A stretch of DNA of 64,000 nucleotides. It comes from Streptomyces katrae (lineage in GTDB: Bacteria; Actinomycetota; Actinomycetes; Streptomycetales; Streptomycetaceae). The notes beneath the pieces are model-generated. The model had not been told where the DNA came from. It saw only the letters and a list, made by a program, of their open reading frames with translations, and made no database searches. Positions within the stretch are counted from its first letter, which is position 1; each line of letters starts with the position of its first letter. Positions 6,765 through 16,249 of the stretch are shown here, piece by piece. The stretch spans positions 62,001 to 126,000 of the forward strand of contig NZ_JNZY01000010.1 in NCBI RefSeq assembly GCF_000717655.1, written 5' to 3'. The position numbers were made by a program, and so were the translations under genes.

Positions 6765-8840
6765 ATGGCGGAGTCCAGACTGATCCAGGGCCGGTACCGG
6801 TCACTCGATCTGATCGGGCGCGGCGGCATGGGCGAGGTGTGGCGCGCCCGTGACGAGTCGCTCGGCCGGCAGGTTGCCGTGAAGTGCCTCAAGCCGCTCG
6901 GGCCCGAGCAGGACAACCACTTCACCCAGGTCCTGCGCGAACGCTTCCGCCGCGAGGCGCGCGTCGCCGCCTCCCTCCAGCACCGCGGAGTCACCGTCGT
7001 CCACGACTTCGGCGACGACAGCGCCGCGGGCGGCCCGCTCTACCTCGTGATGGAACTCCTCGACGGCCGCAACCTGAGCCAGCTCCTGGAGGACAACGAG
7101 ACGCGCCCGCTCCCCGTGGACGTGGTCGTCGACATCGCGGAACAGCTGGCCGCCGCCCTCGGCTACACCCACGACCAGGGCGTGGTCCACCGCGACCTGA
7201 AACCGGCCAACATCATGCGGCTCACCGACGGCACGGTGAAGATCTGCGACTTCGGCATCGCCCGCCTCGCCCACGACATCGGCTTCACCGCCAAACTCAC
7301 CGGCGGCGCCATGGCCATGGGCACCCCGCACTACATGTCGCCCGAGCAGATCGCCGGCGGCGAGGTGGACCACCGCAGCGACCTGTACTCCCTCGGCTGC
7401 GTCCTGTACGAGATCGCCACCGGGGCCCCGCCGTTCGACCTCGGCGACTCCTGGTCGGTGCTGGTCGGCCACCGCGACACCGCGCCCGTGCCGCTCCGCG
7501 AGCACCGCCCCGAGCTGCCCGAATACTTCGAGCAGGTGGTCCTGGACCTGCTGGCCAAGCGCCCCGAGGACCGCCCCGGCGACGCCCGCCACCTGCACCG
7601 GCGGCTCGTCGAGGACCGCATCGGTCCCGGCGGCCTGCCCGGCGCCCAGGCCCCGCTGCCCGGCTGGGCCCGCGGTATGACCGCCGGCCGCAAGGCGGGC
7701 ATCGACGCCCGCCCCGCGAGCGGCGCGTGGGCCGTGCTCACCGGCTCCTGGACCGCCGGACGCCCCAGCGGCGAGCACCGCATCCTGCGCCCCGCCGCCG
7801 CCGAGGACCCGCGCCTCACCGCGCCGTACGGGGTCCCGTACGCCTTCGGCTCCGACGGGACCGGCCTGGACGCGGCCGGCCCCGGCGCGCTCGCCGCCGG
7901 CCACACCCGCGCGTTCGCCCTCAGCCGCGCGGGCCGGCCGAAGGAGGCTCTGGCCGCGTACGAAGCCGTTGCCGAGGGGCGCACCCGGCTGCTCGGCGCC
8001 GACCACCCCGACACCCTCGCGGCGCGCCAGGAGGCGGCGTACGAACTGGGCCGGCTCGGACGCCACCGCGAGGCCCACGACGTCTACCGTGCGGTGCTCG
8101 TCGCCCGGGAGCGCAGCACCGGCCCGCTCCATCCCGACACGCTGCGCTGCCGCCACAACCTCGCCTGCACCCTCGGGGCGCTGGGCCGGTTCGCGGACGC
8201 CCACCGCACCGCCGCCGAGGTCGCCGCCGACCGGGCGGCCGTGCTGGGCGCCGAGCACGCGGACACGCTGCTGACCCGGTACGAGGTCGCGTACGCACTG
8301 GGCCGTCTCGAGCGCTGGCAGGAGGCCCTGGACGGGTTCCGCCACGTCGCCGCCGTACGGGAGCGGGTGCTGGGCCGGGACCATCCCGACACCCTCGCCG
8401 CCCGCTACGAGGTCGGCATCGCGCTCGGCAGGACCGGGCACGCAGCCCAGGCCCTGGACCTGTTCCGGGGCCTGGTCCGCGACCGCACCCGGGCGTACGG
8501 GGCCGCGGACCCGGAGACGCTCCGCGCCCGGCACGTCCTCGGCGTCAACCTGGGCCGGCTGGACCGCTGGGAGGAGGCGGTGGCCGAGGCCCGGCAGGTC
8601 GCCGAGGCCCGGGCCAGGGCGCTCGGCGCCGAGCACCCGGACACCCTCGTCAGCCGCCGCGAACTCGCCGTCGGGCTGGGCCGGCTGGGCCGCTGGGACG
8701 AGGCCCTGCCCGTCTACCGGGAGCTGTCCGGCATCCGCGAACGCTCCCTCGGCGACGACCATCCGGACACGGTGGCGGCCCACGCCGACGAGGCGCACTG
8801 TCTGGAGCGGCTCGGCCAGGTGTGTTACCAAGAGCCATGA
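6765..8840 (+). CDS. soluble Ser/Thr protein kinase with C-terminal tetratricopeptide repeats
   Basis: This 691-residue protein starts with a Hanks-type kinase domain (about residues 10-280): glycine loop LIGRGGMGEVW, VAVKCL lysine, catalytic VHRDLKPANIM, CDFGIA, and MGTPHYMSPEQ. A linker of about 90 residues leads to six or seven TPR-like units (about 370-690), each ending near a LGADHPDTL-type motif, as in TPR_10/12 partner-binding domains. There is no transmembrane segment or PASTA domain, so it is a cytosolic kinase rather than a PknB-type receptor. Its stop overlaps the start of the oxidoreductase (ATGA). A functional link between kinase and flavoprotein is therefore plausible but unproven. 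Confidence 0.92.
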   Translation: MAESRLIQGRYRSLDLIGRGGMGEVWRARDESLGRQVAVKCLKPLGPEQDNHFTQVLRERFRREARVAASLQHRGVTVVHDFGDDSAAGGPLYLVMELLDGRNLSQLLEDNETRPLPVDVVVDIAEQLAAALGYTHDQGVVHRDLKPANIMRLTDGTVKICDFGIARLAHDIGFTAKLTGGAMAMGTPHYMSPEQIAGGEVDHRSDLYSLGCVLYEIATGAPPFDLGDSWSVLVGHRDTAPVPLREHRPELPEYFEQVVLDLLAKRPEDRPGDARHLHRRLVEDRIGPGGLPGAQAPLPGWARGMTAGRKAGIDARPASGAWAVLTGSWTAGRPSGEHRILRPAAAEDPRLTAPYGVPYAFGSDGTGLDAAGPGALAAGHTRAFALSRAGRPKEALAAYEAVAEGRTRLLGADHPDTLAARQEAAYELGRLGRHREAHDVYRAVLVARERSTGPLHPDTLRCRHNLACTLGALGRFADAHRTAAEVAADRAAVLGAEHADTLLTRYEVAYALGRLERWQEALDGFRHVAAVRERVLGRDHPDTLAARYEVGIALGRTGHAAQALDLFRGLVRDRTRAYGAADPETLRARHVLGVNLGRLDRWEEAVAEARQVAEARARALGAEHPDTLVSRRELAVGLGRLGRWDEALPVYRELSGIRERSLGDDHPDTVAAHADEAHCLERLGQVCYQEP

Positions 8841-10405
8841 CGAGCTTCGGGCACGATGTATACGACGACGTGATCGTGGGCGGCGGGCACAACGGACTGG
8901 TCGCCGCCGCGTACCTGGCCAGGGCCGGCCGTTCGGTACTGGTCCTGGAGCGGCTCGGGAACACCGGCGGCGCCGCGATCTCCACCCGCCCCTTCGTCGG
9001 AGTCGACGCCCGGCTCTCGCGCTACTCGTACCTCGTGTCCCTGCTCCCGGCGAAGATCGTGCGCGACCTGGGGCTGAACTTCGCCGTCCGCAAGCGCACC
9101 GTCTCCTCGTACACCCCCGTCGAACGCGACGGCCGGCCCGGCGGGCTCCTCGTCGGCGGCGGAGAGGCCCGTACCCGGGAATCCTTCGCGCGGCTGACCG
9201 GCTCCGAGCGCGAGTACGAGAGCTGGCGCGCCTTCTACGGGCGGACCGGGCGGCTGGCGCAGAAGGTGTTCCCGACGCTGACCGAGCCGCTGCCCACGCG
9301 GGCGGAGCTGCGGGCCCGTATCGACGACGAGACCGCCTGGCGGATGCTGTTCGAGGAGCCGCTCGGGCGGGCCGTCGAGGAGCACTTCGCCGACGACCTG
9401 GTCCGCGGCGTGGTCCTCACGGACGCCCTGATCGGCACGTTCGCGGACGCGCACGACGCCTCGCTCGCGCAGAACCGCTGCTTCCTGTACCACGTCATCG
9501 GCGGCGGCACGGGGGACTGGGACGTTCCGGTCGGCGGGATGGGCGCGCTCACCGATGCGCTGGCGGCGGCCGCCCGGGCGGCCGGGGCCGAGATCGCGAC
9601 CGGGCGCGAGGTGCTCCGGATCGAGACGGACGGGCGGGCTCCGGCCGAGGTGACCTTCCGTACGGCGACCGGCGAGGGACGTGTCGTCGGGCGGACGGTG
9701 CTGGTCAACGCCTCGCCCCGGGCCCTGGGTGAACTGCTCGGGGAGACGGAGCCGGCGCCCCCGGTCGAGGGGGCGCAGCTCAAGGTCAACATGCTGCTGC
9801 GGCGGCTGCCGAGGCTGCGGGACACCTCGGTGGACCCGCGCGAGGCCTTCGGCGGCACCTTCCACATCGCCGAGGGGTACGCGGAGCTGGCGCGGGCCTA
9901 CGCCGAGGCCGCCACCGGCGAACTGCCGTCCGTACCGCCCTCGGAGATCTACTGCCACTCGCTGACCGACCCCTCGATCCTCGGGCCGGAGCTCGTGGCG
10001 CAGGGATACCAGACGCTGACGCTGTTCGGTCTGCACACCCCGGCCCGGCTGTTCGAGAAGGACAACCAGGGGGCGCGCGAAGTGCTGCTGACCGGGACGC
10101 TCGCGCAGCTGGACGCGCACCTGGCCGAGCCGATCACCGACTGCCTGGCCTTCGACGCGGACGGGCGGCCGTGCATCGAAGCCAAGACCCCGCTGGACCT
10201 GGAGCGCGAACTGCGGCTGCCCGGCGGGCACATCTTCCACCGGGACCTGTCCTGGCCGTATGCAGAGGATCAGGGTGCGGCGGGCCGCTGGGGGGTGGGG
10301 ACCCCGTACGCCAACGTCCTGCTGTGCGGCGCGGGCGCCGTGCGCGGAGGCGGTGTCAGCGGGGTCCCCGGCCACAATGCGGCGATGGCGGTGCTGGGGC
10401 ACTGA
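8837..10405 (+). CDS. NAD(P)/FAD-dependent oxidoreductase, phytoene-desaturase-like
   Basis: A 522-residue flavoprotein with an N-terminal Rossmann motif DDVIVGGGHNGLVAAAYLARAG and ERLGNTGGAA, typical of CrtI/PDS-like amine-oxidase-fold enzymes. It has the mid-protein IGGGTGDWDVPVGGMGALTDAL and the C-terminal FAD motif NVLLCGAGAVRGGGVSGVPGHNAA. Members desaturate or saturate isoprenoid or retinoid chains, and many bacterial ones are uncharacterised. No carotenoid biosynthesis genes flank it. Its start sits inside the stop of the kinase gene, so expression is coupled to it. It is convergent with the DDN-like gene, with 6 bp between stops. Confidence 0.88.
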   Translation: MTSFGHDVYDDVIVGGGHNGLVAAAYLARAGRSVLVLERLGNTGGAAISTRPFVGVDARLSRYSYLVSLLPAKIVRDLGLNFAVRKRTVSSYTPVERDGRPGGLLVGGGEARTRESFARLTGSEREYESWRAFYGRTGRLAQKVFPTLTEPLPTRAELRARIDDETAWRMLFEEPLGRAVEEHFADDLVRGVVLTDALIGTFADAHDASLAQNRCFLYHVIGGGTGDWDVPVGGMGALTDALAAAARAAGAEIATGREVLRIETDGRAPAEVTFRTATGEGRVVGRTVLVNASPRALGELLGETEPAPPVEGAQLKVNMLLRRLPRLRDTSVDPREAFGGTFHIAEGYAELARAYAEAATGELPSVPPSEIYCHSLTDPSILGPELVAQGYQTLTLFGLHTPARLFEKDNQGAREVLLTGTLAQLDAHLAEPITDCLAFDADGRPCIEAKTPLDLERELRLPGGHIFHRDLSWPYAEDQGAAGRWGVGTPYANVLLCGAGAVRGGGVSGVPGHNAAMAVLGH

Positions 10406-10411
10406 CCGCCG

Positions 10412-10873
10412 TTACGCGGCGGCTCCGACGGGCTCGATGACGACGACCGGGATCTCGCGGTCGGTCTTGGCCTGGTACTCGTCGTACGCGGGCCAGTGCT
10501 CCACCATCACGGGCCAGTACGCGGCGCGCTCCTCGGAGGTCGCGGTGCGGGCCGCGCCCCGGAGGACCTTCGGACCGACCTGGATGCGGACCTCGGGGTG
10601 GGCCGTCAGGTTCTTGTACCAGAGCGGGTGCTCGTCGTCGCCGCCCTTGGAGGCGACGACGAGGTAGCGGCCGTCGGCCTCGCCGTAGATGAGCGGGGTG
10701 CGCACGGCGCTGCCGGAGACCCGGCCCACGGTGGTGAGCAGCAGGGTCTGGGTGCCGTTCCAGTCGTGGCCCTCGGCCCCGTTCGATGCGACGTACTGCT
10801 TGACGTGGTCGAGCTGCCAGCTGCCCGGCTTGGGGTCCTTCGGGTGGTCCCAGTCGATCACGGGGTTCGCCAT
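10412..10873 (-). CDS. deazaflavin (F420)-dependent nitroreductase-family protein (DDN-like)
   Basis: A 153-residue protein with the split-barrel DUF385/DDN fold: QTLLLTTVGRVSGSAVRTPLIYGEADGRYLVVASKGG, then HPLWYKNLTAHPEVRIQVG. These stretches form the F420 and substrate site in Mycobacterium DDN. The family reduces quinones or unsaturated compounds with F420H2. No neighbour points to a substrate. It is divergently placed from the VOC gene, about 104 bp apart. Confidence 0.88.
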   Translation of the reverse strand: MANPVIDWDHPKDPKPGSWQLDHVKQYVASNGAEGHDWNGTQTLLLTTVGRVSGSAVRTPLIYGEADGRYLVVASKGGDDEHPLWYKNLTAHPEVRIQVGPKVLRGAARTATSEERAAYWPVMVEHWPAYDEYQAKTDREIPVVVIEPVGAAA

Positions 10874-10977
10874 GGCCTGTACCTGCCTTCGTTTGCCGAG
10901 CTGCCGGGGGTTGGTCAGTCAACGAAACTCAACGACTGCACACGCCGCCGGGCACGCCTTTGTGCCAGCATCGGATC

Positions 10978-11364
10978 ATGATCGCCGAACTCCAGTGTGT
11001 GGTGTTGGACTGCCCCGATCCGCTGCGGCTTGCCGAGTTCTACCGCGCGGTGCTGGGCGGCACCGTCAACCGGCCGGACCCGCGGTGGTCGGTCGACGAG
11101 GAGTGGGCGACACTGCACGCCCCTTCGGGTCTCGTGCTCGCCTTCCAGCGGGTGGCGGACCACCGGCCGCCGCGCTGGCCGGACCCCGCCCACCCCCAGC
11201 AGTTCCACCTCGACTTCGGCGTGGCGGACCTGGACGGGGCGCAGGAGCAGGTGCTGGCCTGCGGCGCGACACTGCTGGACGCCCGCGCCGACGCCGCCCC
11301 CGACGGCTGGCGCGTCTACGCAGACCCGGCGGGCCACCCCTTCTGCCTGGTCCGCCATGGCTGA
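10978..11364 (+). CDS. VOC-family (glyoxalase/dioxygenase-fold) protein
   Basis: A 128-residue protein of the glyoxalase_6 type: an N-terminal ELQCVVLDCPDPLRLAEFYRAVLGG, WATLHAPSGLVLAFQRV in the middle, HLDFGVADLDGAQEQVLACGATLL, and the closing DPAGHPFCLVRHG. These paired beta-alpha-beta-beta-beta modules bind metals or small ligands. The enzymatic role is unknown. The start ATG 10978 matches the family N-terminus; an upstream in-frame start adds only six unlikely residues. Confidence 0.85.
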   Translation: MIAELQCVVLDCPDPLRLAEFYRAVLGGTVNRPDPRWSVDEEWATLHAPSGLVLAFQRVADHRPPRWPDPAHPQQFHLDFGVADLDGAQEQVLACGATLLDARADAAPDGWRVYADPAGHPFCLVRHG

Positions 11365-11381
11365 CGTCCCCGCGGACACTT

Positions 11382-13241
11382 CTAGTCCGTCGAGCGGGTC
11401 CACCCGACGGCCTCGAGGCGGGAGGCGTCGGCGGGGCGGTCTTCCGCGAAGAGGAGGCGGGCCGGTTCCGCGACGCGTACGACGTCCACGTACACCCCGC
11501 GGCCGACGTAGCGGCCGGTCGCGGTGTGCCGGAAGCGCAGGCGCACCGGGCGCCCCGCCCAGGCCGCGAGCGGGGCTTCGAGGCGGTGCCAGATGCGGCC
11601 GGACCAGCCGCCGGCACTGCCCTGGGGCCACTGCTCGGGGGAGCCGCCCGTGGACCGCAGGGTGGTGAACGGCAGCGGCTCCCAGGTCTCCCCGTCGGCC
11701 GAGGCCTCCAGGTGGAGGGCGCCCTCGCCGGGCACGGTGTCCCACCACACGGCGCAGCGCAGTCGGGCGGCGGCCGTGGCCGGGGTCAACGGGGGCAGGG
11801 TCAGCGTGCCGGACCCGCCGGTCTCCATCCCGGAGTACCAGGCGGGGCCGCCGTGCTTCGTACGAACGGGGACGGCGCGGGCGAAGCGGTTGGCGACCGC
11901 GACCCGCGGCGCGCTGCCGGCCCGCCAGGTGCGTACGGGGTGGACGGAGTTGCCGAGCAGGATCAGGAAGGAGTCGGAGGAGGGGTCCAGGACCAGGGAG
12001 GTGCCGGTGAAGCCGGTGTGCCCGGCGGAGTGCGGGGTGGCCATGGCCCCCATGTACCAGTGCTGGTAGAGCTCGAAGCCGAGGCCGTGGTCGTCGCCGG
12101 GGAAGGCGGTGTTGAAGTCGGTGAAGAGCAGCTCCACGGAGGCGGGGCGCAGGATGCGCCTGCCGGAGTAGACGCCGCCGTCGAGGAGGGTGCGGGCGAG
12201 GACGGCCAGGTCCCAGGCCGTGCCGAAGACGCCGGCGTGGCCGGCGACGCCGCCGAGGGCGTGGGCGTTCTCGTCGTGGACCTCGCCCCAGACCAGCCCG
12301 CGGTCCAGGCCCGACCAGGGCGGCCGCTGCACCTCCGTGGCGGCGGTGACCCGGCGCCAGGAGAGCGGGGGGTTGTAACGCGTGCGGTGCATCCCGAGCG
12401 GAGCGGTGATCTCGTCGTGGAGCAGGAGATCCAGAGGGTGACCGGTGATCCGTTCCAGGAGCAGCTGTAGCGCTATGAGGTTCAGGTCCGAGTACCGGTA
12501 CACCGTCCCGGGGGCCTCCTGCGGGCGCACGGCCCACAGCATCCTCAGCTGCCCCTCGCGCGTGGACTGCTGGTAGAACGGCGCCCACGAGCGCAGTCCC
12601 GAGGTGTGCGTGAGCAGCTGGCGGACCGTGATCAGCTCCTTGCCGCCGCCGGTGAACTCGGGCAGGTACCGGTCCACCGGAGCTTCCAGCTCCAGCCGTC
12701 CGCGCTCCATCTGCTGCACGGCCAGGAGCGACGTGAACAGCTTGGTCAGCGACGCCAGGTCGAAGACGGTGTCCTCGGCCATCGGGATGCGCTGCGCCTC
12801 CGGGAACTCCCGGACCCGGTCGGTGCGGCCGTCGTAGTCCGCGTACCGGACCGCCTCGCCCATCGCGCGGTGCAGGGCGATCGTGCGGCCCCGGCCGGCG
12901 AGCACCACGGCCCCGGCGTAGTAAGGGCGTTCGGGGGAGGGGCCGAGGAACCGCCGGGCCTCGTCGGCAGCCGCCTCCAAGTGCTTCTCGACGAGTCCCG
13001 CCTGGCGTGCGGACCCGTACCGCAGGCGCAGCCCCTGGAGTGCGCGCCGCTCGGCCGGGTTGCCAGAAGCCCCCGCGGCCCCGGGCAGCGCGGCCTGCAG
13101 GACGAGCATCCCGCCGAGCGCCAGCAACCGCGCCCCGAGCCGCCGTCGGCCGATCCCGCCCCCCGCCGGGCCCGCGCCCGCCGCTTCCGGGCTGCCCGGG
13201 CCTCTGCGGCGCGCCTCTTCGTCCCCCGTGTGCTCCTCCAT
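11382..13241 (-). CDS. secreted or membrane-anchored serine hydrolase (beta-lactamase/DD-peptidase fold) with C-terminal accessory domain
   Basis: A 619-residue protein. After an Arg/Gly-rich N-terminus there is one hydrophobic segment (about residues 36-58), a signal or anchor, and then a class C beta-lactamase-like domain. The nucleophile motif is SLTK (164-167), followed by YSDLN as the YxN equivalent and HTGFTG in place of KTG. About 170 C-terminal residues form an extra beta-rich region (LRCAVWWDTV, RPVRLRFRHTATGRYVGRGVYVDVV) that looks like a galactose-binding-type ligand module. It probably acts outside the membrane on peptidoglycan or esters. Start ATG 13241 has AGGAGG 6 nt upstream; longer frames are not credible. 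Confidence 0.85.
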   Translation of the reverse strand: MEEHTGDEEARRRGPGSPEAAGAGPAGGGIGRRRLGARLLALGGMLVLQAALPGAAGASGNPAERRALQGLRLRYGSARQAGLVEKHLEAAADEARRFLGPSPERPYYAGAVVLAGRGRTIALHRAMGEAVRYADYDGRTDRVREFPEAQRIPMAEDTVFDLASLTKLFTSLLAVQQMERGRLELEAPVDRYLPEFTGGGKELITVRQLLTHTSGLRSWAPFYQQSTREGQLRMLWAVRPQEAPGTVYRYSDLNLIALQLLLERITGHPLDLLLHDEITAPLGMHRTRYNPPLSWRRVTAATEVQRPPWSGLDRGLVWGEVHDENAHALGGVAGHAGVFGTAWDLAVLARTLLDGGVYSGRRILRPASVELLFTDFNTAFPGDDHGLGFELYQHWYMGAMATPHSAGHTGFTGTSLVLDPSSDSFLILLGNSVHPVRTWRAGSAPRVAVANRFARAVPVRTKHGGPAWYSGMETGGSGTLTLPPLTPATAAARLRCAVWWDTVPGEGALHLEASADGETWEPLPFTTLRSTGGSPEQWPQGSAGGWSGRIWHRLEAPLAAWAGRPVRLRFRHTATGRYVGRGVYVDVVRVAEPARLLFAEDRPADASRLEAVGWTRSTD

Positions 13242-13326
13242 CAGCGGCCTCCTGTTCGCCGGATCGCCCTCCCGAAGTATCTGCCCGCCGGTACGGCGGG
13301 CCCCGCACCGACCGGCCCGCAAAGAA

Positions 13327-13343
13327 TCTGACGATGCATCAGA
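13327..13343. promoter_or_regulatory. shared palindromic operator, copy 1 (TCTGA-N7-TCAGA)
   Basis: TCTGACGATGCATCAGA lies 44-60 nt upstream of the flavoprotein/acyl-CoA synthetase operon. The same palindrome with AATCT and AGAAAAC flanks occurs at 28065, and in the reverse orientation at 41409, always in front of acyl-CoA or steroid genes. A TetR-family repressor is the most likely reader. Confidence 0.6.
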
Positions 13344-13386
13344 AAACCTCTTCCCTCGGCCGCCGGGCTGCGGCATGCTGCCGCCC

Positions 13387-14493
13387 ATGGAGACGGAGCT
13401 GAGCAAGAAACTGGGAGTCGAGCACGCCATCTTCGGCTTCACGCCCTTCCCGGCGGTCGCCGCGGCCATCACCCGCGCGGGCGGATTCGGCGTCCTCGGC
13501 GCCGTCCGCTACACCGCCCCCGACGACCTCAGACGCGACCTCGACTGGATGCAGGAGCACGCCGACGGCAAGCCGTACGGGCTCGACGTCGTCATGCCCG
13601 CCAAGAAGGCCGTCGACGGCATCAGCGAGGCCGACATCGAGGCGATGATCCCGGCCGGCCACCGCGAGTTCGTGCGCGACACCCTCGCCAAGCACCACGT
13701 CCCCGAGCTGGCCGAGGGTGAGGCCTCCGGCTGGCGGATCACCGGCTGGATGGAGCAGGTCGCCCGAAACCAGCTCGACGTCGCGTTCGACTACCCCGTC
13801 AAACTCCTGGCGAACGCCCTCGGTTCCCCGCCCGCCGACGTCATCGCGCGCGCCCACGACCAAGGCGTCCTCGTCGCCGCCCTCGCCGGCAGCGCCAAAC
13901 ACGCCCGCCGCCACGCCGAAGCCGGGATCGACATCGTCGTCGCCCAGGGCTACGAGGCCGGCGGTCACACCGGCGACATCGCCACCATGGTCCTGGTCCC
14001 CGAGATCGCCGAGGCCGTCGCCCCGCTGCCCGTCCTCGCCGCCGGCGGCATCGGCAGCGGCGAGCAGATCGCCGCCGGCCTGGCCCTCGGCGCCCAGGGT
14101 GCCTGGCTCGGCTCCCTCTGGCTCACCACCACCGAGGCGGACCTGCACTCCCGCGCGCTCACCGAGAAGCTCCTGGCCGCCGGATCCGGCGACACCGTCC
14201 GCTCCCGCGCCCTCACCGGCAAGCCCGCCCGCCAGCTGCGCACCGAGTGGACCGACGCCTGGGACGACCCGGACGGCCCCGGCGCGCTCCCGATGCCCCT
14301 GCAGGGGCTGCTCGTCGCCGAGGCCGTCTCCCGGATCCAGAAGTACGAGGTCCAGCCGCTGCTCGGGACGCCCGTCGGCCAGATCGTCGGCCGGATGAAC
14401 TCCGAACGCAGCGTCCAGGCCGTCTTCGACGAACTCACGAGCGGCTTCGAGCGCGCCATCGACCGCATCAACCGCATCGCCGGCCGGGCCTGA
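13387..14493 (+). CDS. nitronate-monooxygenase-like FMN flavoprotein
   Basis: A 368-residue TIM-barrel flavoprotein of the NMO/2-nitropropane dioxygenase family. Typical segments are AAAITRAGGFGVLGAVRY at the N-terminus, the catalytic-His region AQGYEAGGHTGDIATM, and the FMN-phosphate motif PVLAAGGIGSGEQIAAGLALGAQGAWLGS. Actinobacteria use several members of this fold for steroid-acid or fatty-acyl chemistry (for example IpdC), so a role in an acyl-CoA pathway is at least as likely as nitronate detoxification. The acyl-CoA synthetase start follows 14 nt after the stop. A palindromic operator lies upstream. ATG 13375 is an alternative start. Confidence 0.85.
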   Translation: METELSKKLGVEHAIFGFTPFPAVAAAITRAGGFGVLGAVRYTAPDDLRRDLDWMQEHADGKPYGLDVVMPAKKAVDGISEADIEAMIPAGHREFVRDTLAKHHVPELAEGEASGWRITGWMEQVARNQLDVAFDYPVKLLANALGSPPADVIARAHDQGVLVAALAGSAKHARRHAEAGIDIVVAQGYEAGGHTGDIATMVLVPEIAEAVAPLPVLAAGGIGSGEQIAAGLALGAQGAWLGSLWLTTTEADLHSRALTEKLLAAGSGDTVRSRALTGKPARQLRTEWTDAWDDPDGPGALPMPLQGLLVAEAVSRIQKYEVQPLLGTPVGQIVGRMNSERSVQAVFDELTSGFERAIDRINRIAGRA

Positions 14494-14507
14494 AAGGTGT
14501 GATCAGC

Positions 14508-16070
14508 ATGAGTGGCGTGAGTGACCAGCCCCCGAACGGTTTCTGGGCCCAGGCGGCCGCCGACCCCGAGCGCACCGTCCTCGTCACCCCCGACGGCGAG
14601 GAGTGGAGCGCCGGCCGGCTGCACGCCGACGTGAACCGCCTCGTCCACGGACTGCGCGCCGCCGGTCTGGAGAAGGGGGACGTGTTCGCCGTCGTCCTCC
14701 CCAACGGCGTCGAGTTCATCACCGCCTACCTCGCCGCCTCCCAGGCCGGGTTCTACCTCGTCCCGGTCAACCACCACCTCGTCGGCCCCGAGATCGCCTG
14801 GATCGTCTCCGACTCCGGCGCCAAGGTCCTCATCGCCCACGAGCGCTTCACCGACGCCGCCACCGCCGCGGCCGACGAGGCGGGCCTGCCCGCGAGCCAC
14901 CGCTACGCCGTCGGAGCGGTCGCCGGCTTCCGCCCGTACGCGCAGCTCCTCGGCGGACAGCCCGTCACACCGCCGGACGAGCGCACCCTCGGCTGGGTCA
15001 TGAACTACACCTCCGGCACCACCGGGCGCCCCCGCGGCATCCGCCGCCCGCTGCCCGGCAAGCTCCCGGAGGAGACGTACCTCGGCGGCTTCCTCGGGAT
15101 CTTCGGCATCCGCCCGTTCGACGGCAACGTCCACCTGGTGTGCTCGCCGCTCTACCACACGGCCGTCCTTCAATTCGCGGGCGCCGCACTGCACATCGGG
15201 CACCCGCTGGTCCTGATGGACCGCTGGACCCCGCAGGAGATGCTGCGGCTCATCGACGGCCACGCGTGCACGCACACCCACATGGTCCCGACGCAGTTCC
15301 ACCGGCTCCTCGCGCTCCCGCAGGAGACGAAGGGCGCGTACGACGTCTCCTCGATGCGGCACGCGATCCACGGGGCCGCGCCCTGCCCGGACCACGTCAA
15401 GCGGGCGATGATCGACTGGTGGGGCACGTGCGTGGAGGAGTATTACGGGGCCAGCGAGGGCGGCGGCGCGTTCGCCACCGCCGAGGACTGGCTGAAGAAG
15501 CCGGGAACGGTCGGCAAGGCCTGGCCGATCAGCGAGCTCGCCATCTTCGACGACGACGGCAACCGGCTGCCGCCCGGCGAACTCGGGACCGTCTACCTGA
15601 AGATGAACACCGGCGGCTTCAGCTACCACAAGGACGAGGGCAAGACGAAGAAGAACCGCATCGGCGACTTCTTCACCGTGGGCGACCTCGGACTGATGGA
15701 CGAGGAGGGGTACCTCTTCCTGCGCGACCGCAAGATCGACATGATCATCTCGGGCGGCGTGAACATCTATCCGGCCGAGATCGAGTCGGCCCTGCTCACC
15801 CACCCGGCGGTCGCCGACGCCGCCGCCTTCGGGATCCCGCACGCCGACTGGGGCGAGGAGGTGAAGGCGGTCATCGAACCGGCGGAGGGCTTCGTGGCCG
15901 GCGACGCCCTCGCCGCGGAGATCCTGCACCACTGCGAGCGGCAGCTGGCCGGCTTCAAGCGGCCCAAATCGGTCGACTTCATCGAGACGATGCCGCGCGA
16001 CCCGAACGGCAAGCTGTACAAGCGGAGGCTGCGCGATCCGTACTGGGAGGGCCGCGACCGGGCGGTGTGA
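14508..16070 (+). CDS. acyl-CoA synthetase (FadD family)
   Basis: A 520-residue AMP-forming ligase. The P-loop-like motif is MNYTSGTTGRPRGIRRP (about residue 165), followed by the adenylate motif YYGASEGGG, GDFFTVGDLGLMDEEGYLFLRDRKIDMIISGGVNIYPAEIE, and the C-terminal lysine motif PRDPNGKLYKRRLRD. It activates a carboxylic acid with ATP and CoA. The sequence resembles the actinobacterial FadD group with MXXTSGTTGRPRGI that sits beside lipid or sterol genes. It is in an operon with the NMO-like flavoprotein; the GAAAGGTG site 8 nt before ATG decides the start. Substrate is not readable from sequence. Confidence 0.93.
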   Translation: MSGVSDQPPNGFWAQAAADPERTVLVTPDGEEWSAGRLHADVNRLVHGLRAAGLEKGDVFAVVLPNGVEFITAYLAASQAGFYLVPVNHHLVGPEIAWIVSDSGAKVLIAHERFTDAATAAADEAGLPASHRYAVGAVAGFRPYAQLLGGQPVTPPDERTLGWVMNYTSGTTGRPRGIRRPLPGKLPEETYLGGFLGIFGIRPFDGNVHLVCSPLYHTAVLQFAGAALHIGHPLVLMDRWTPQEMLRLIDGHACTHTHMVPTQFHRLLALPQETKGAYDVSSMRHAIHGAAPCPDHVKRAMIDWWGTCVEEYYGASEGGGAFATAEDWLKKPGTVGKAWPISELAIFDDDGNRLPPGELGTVYLKMNTGGFSYHKDEGKTKKNRIGDFFTVGDLGLMDEEGYLFLRDRKIDMIISGGVNIYPAEIESALLTHPAVADAAAFGIPHADWGEEVKAVIEPAEGFVAGDALAAEILHHCERQLAGFKRPKSVDFIETMPRDPNGKLYKRRLRDPYWEGRDRAV

Positions 16071-16208
16071 GCGTGGTCGCCTGACCAGCTCAATCTTGCG
16101 GGCCGGCCGGAGTAACGGACGGCCGGGCCTGTTCAGGGGCGGGCGAGAACGCCGGTGAGATGGACGGCGGCGGACCACGGAGGTCCGAATCCACTGCCAC
16201 CTCACTCC

Positions 16209-16240
16209 ACTCCTCCCGGCCGTACGCGGCCGGGGGAGGT
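16209..16240 (+). promoter_or_regulatory. hairpin enclosing the ribosome binding site of the glycine-rich protein gene
   Basis: Bases 16209-16222 (ending CCCGGCCG) pair with 16227-16240 (starting CGGCCGG and ending GGGAGGT) across a TACG loop. There are about 14 pairs, with one mismatch and two G-U pairs. The right arm contains the whole Shine-Dalgarno sequence, 9 nt before the ATG. Translation should be low unless the stem is opened by heat, a helicase, a ligand or a protein. Confidence 0.55.
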
Positions 16241-16249
16241 AAGGACGTC

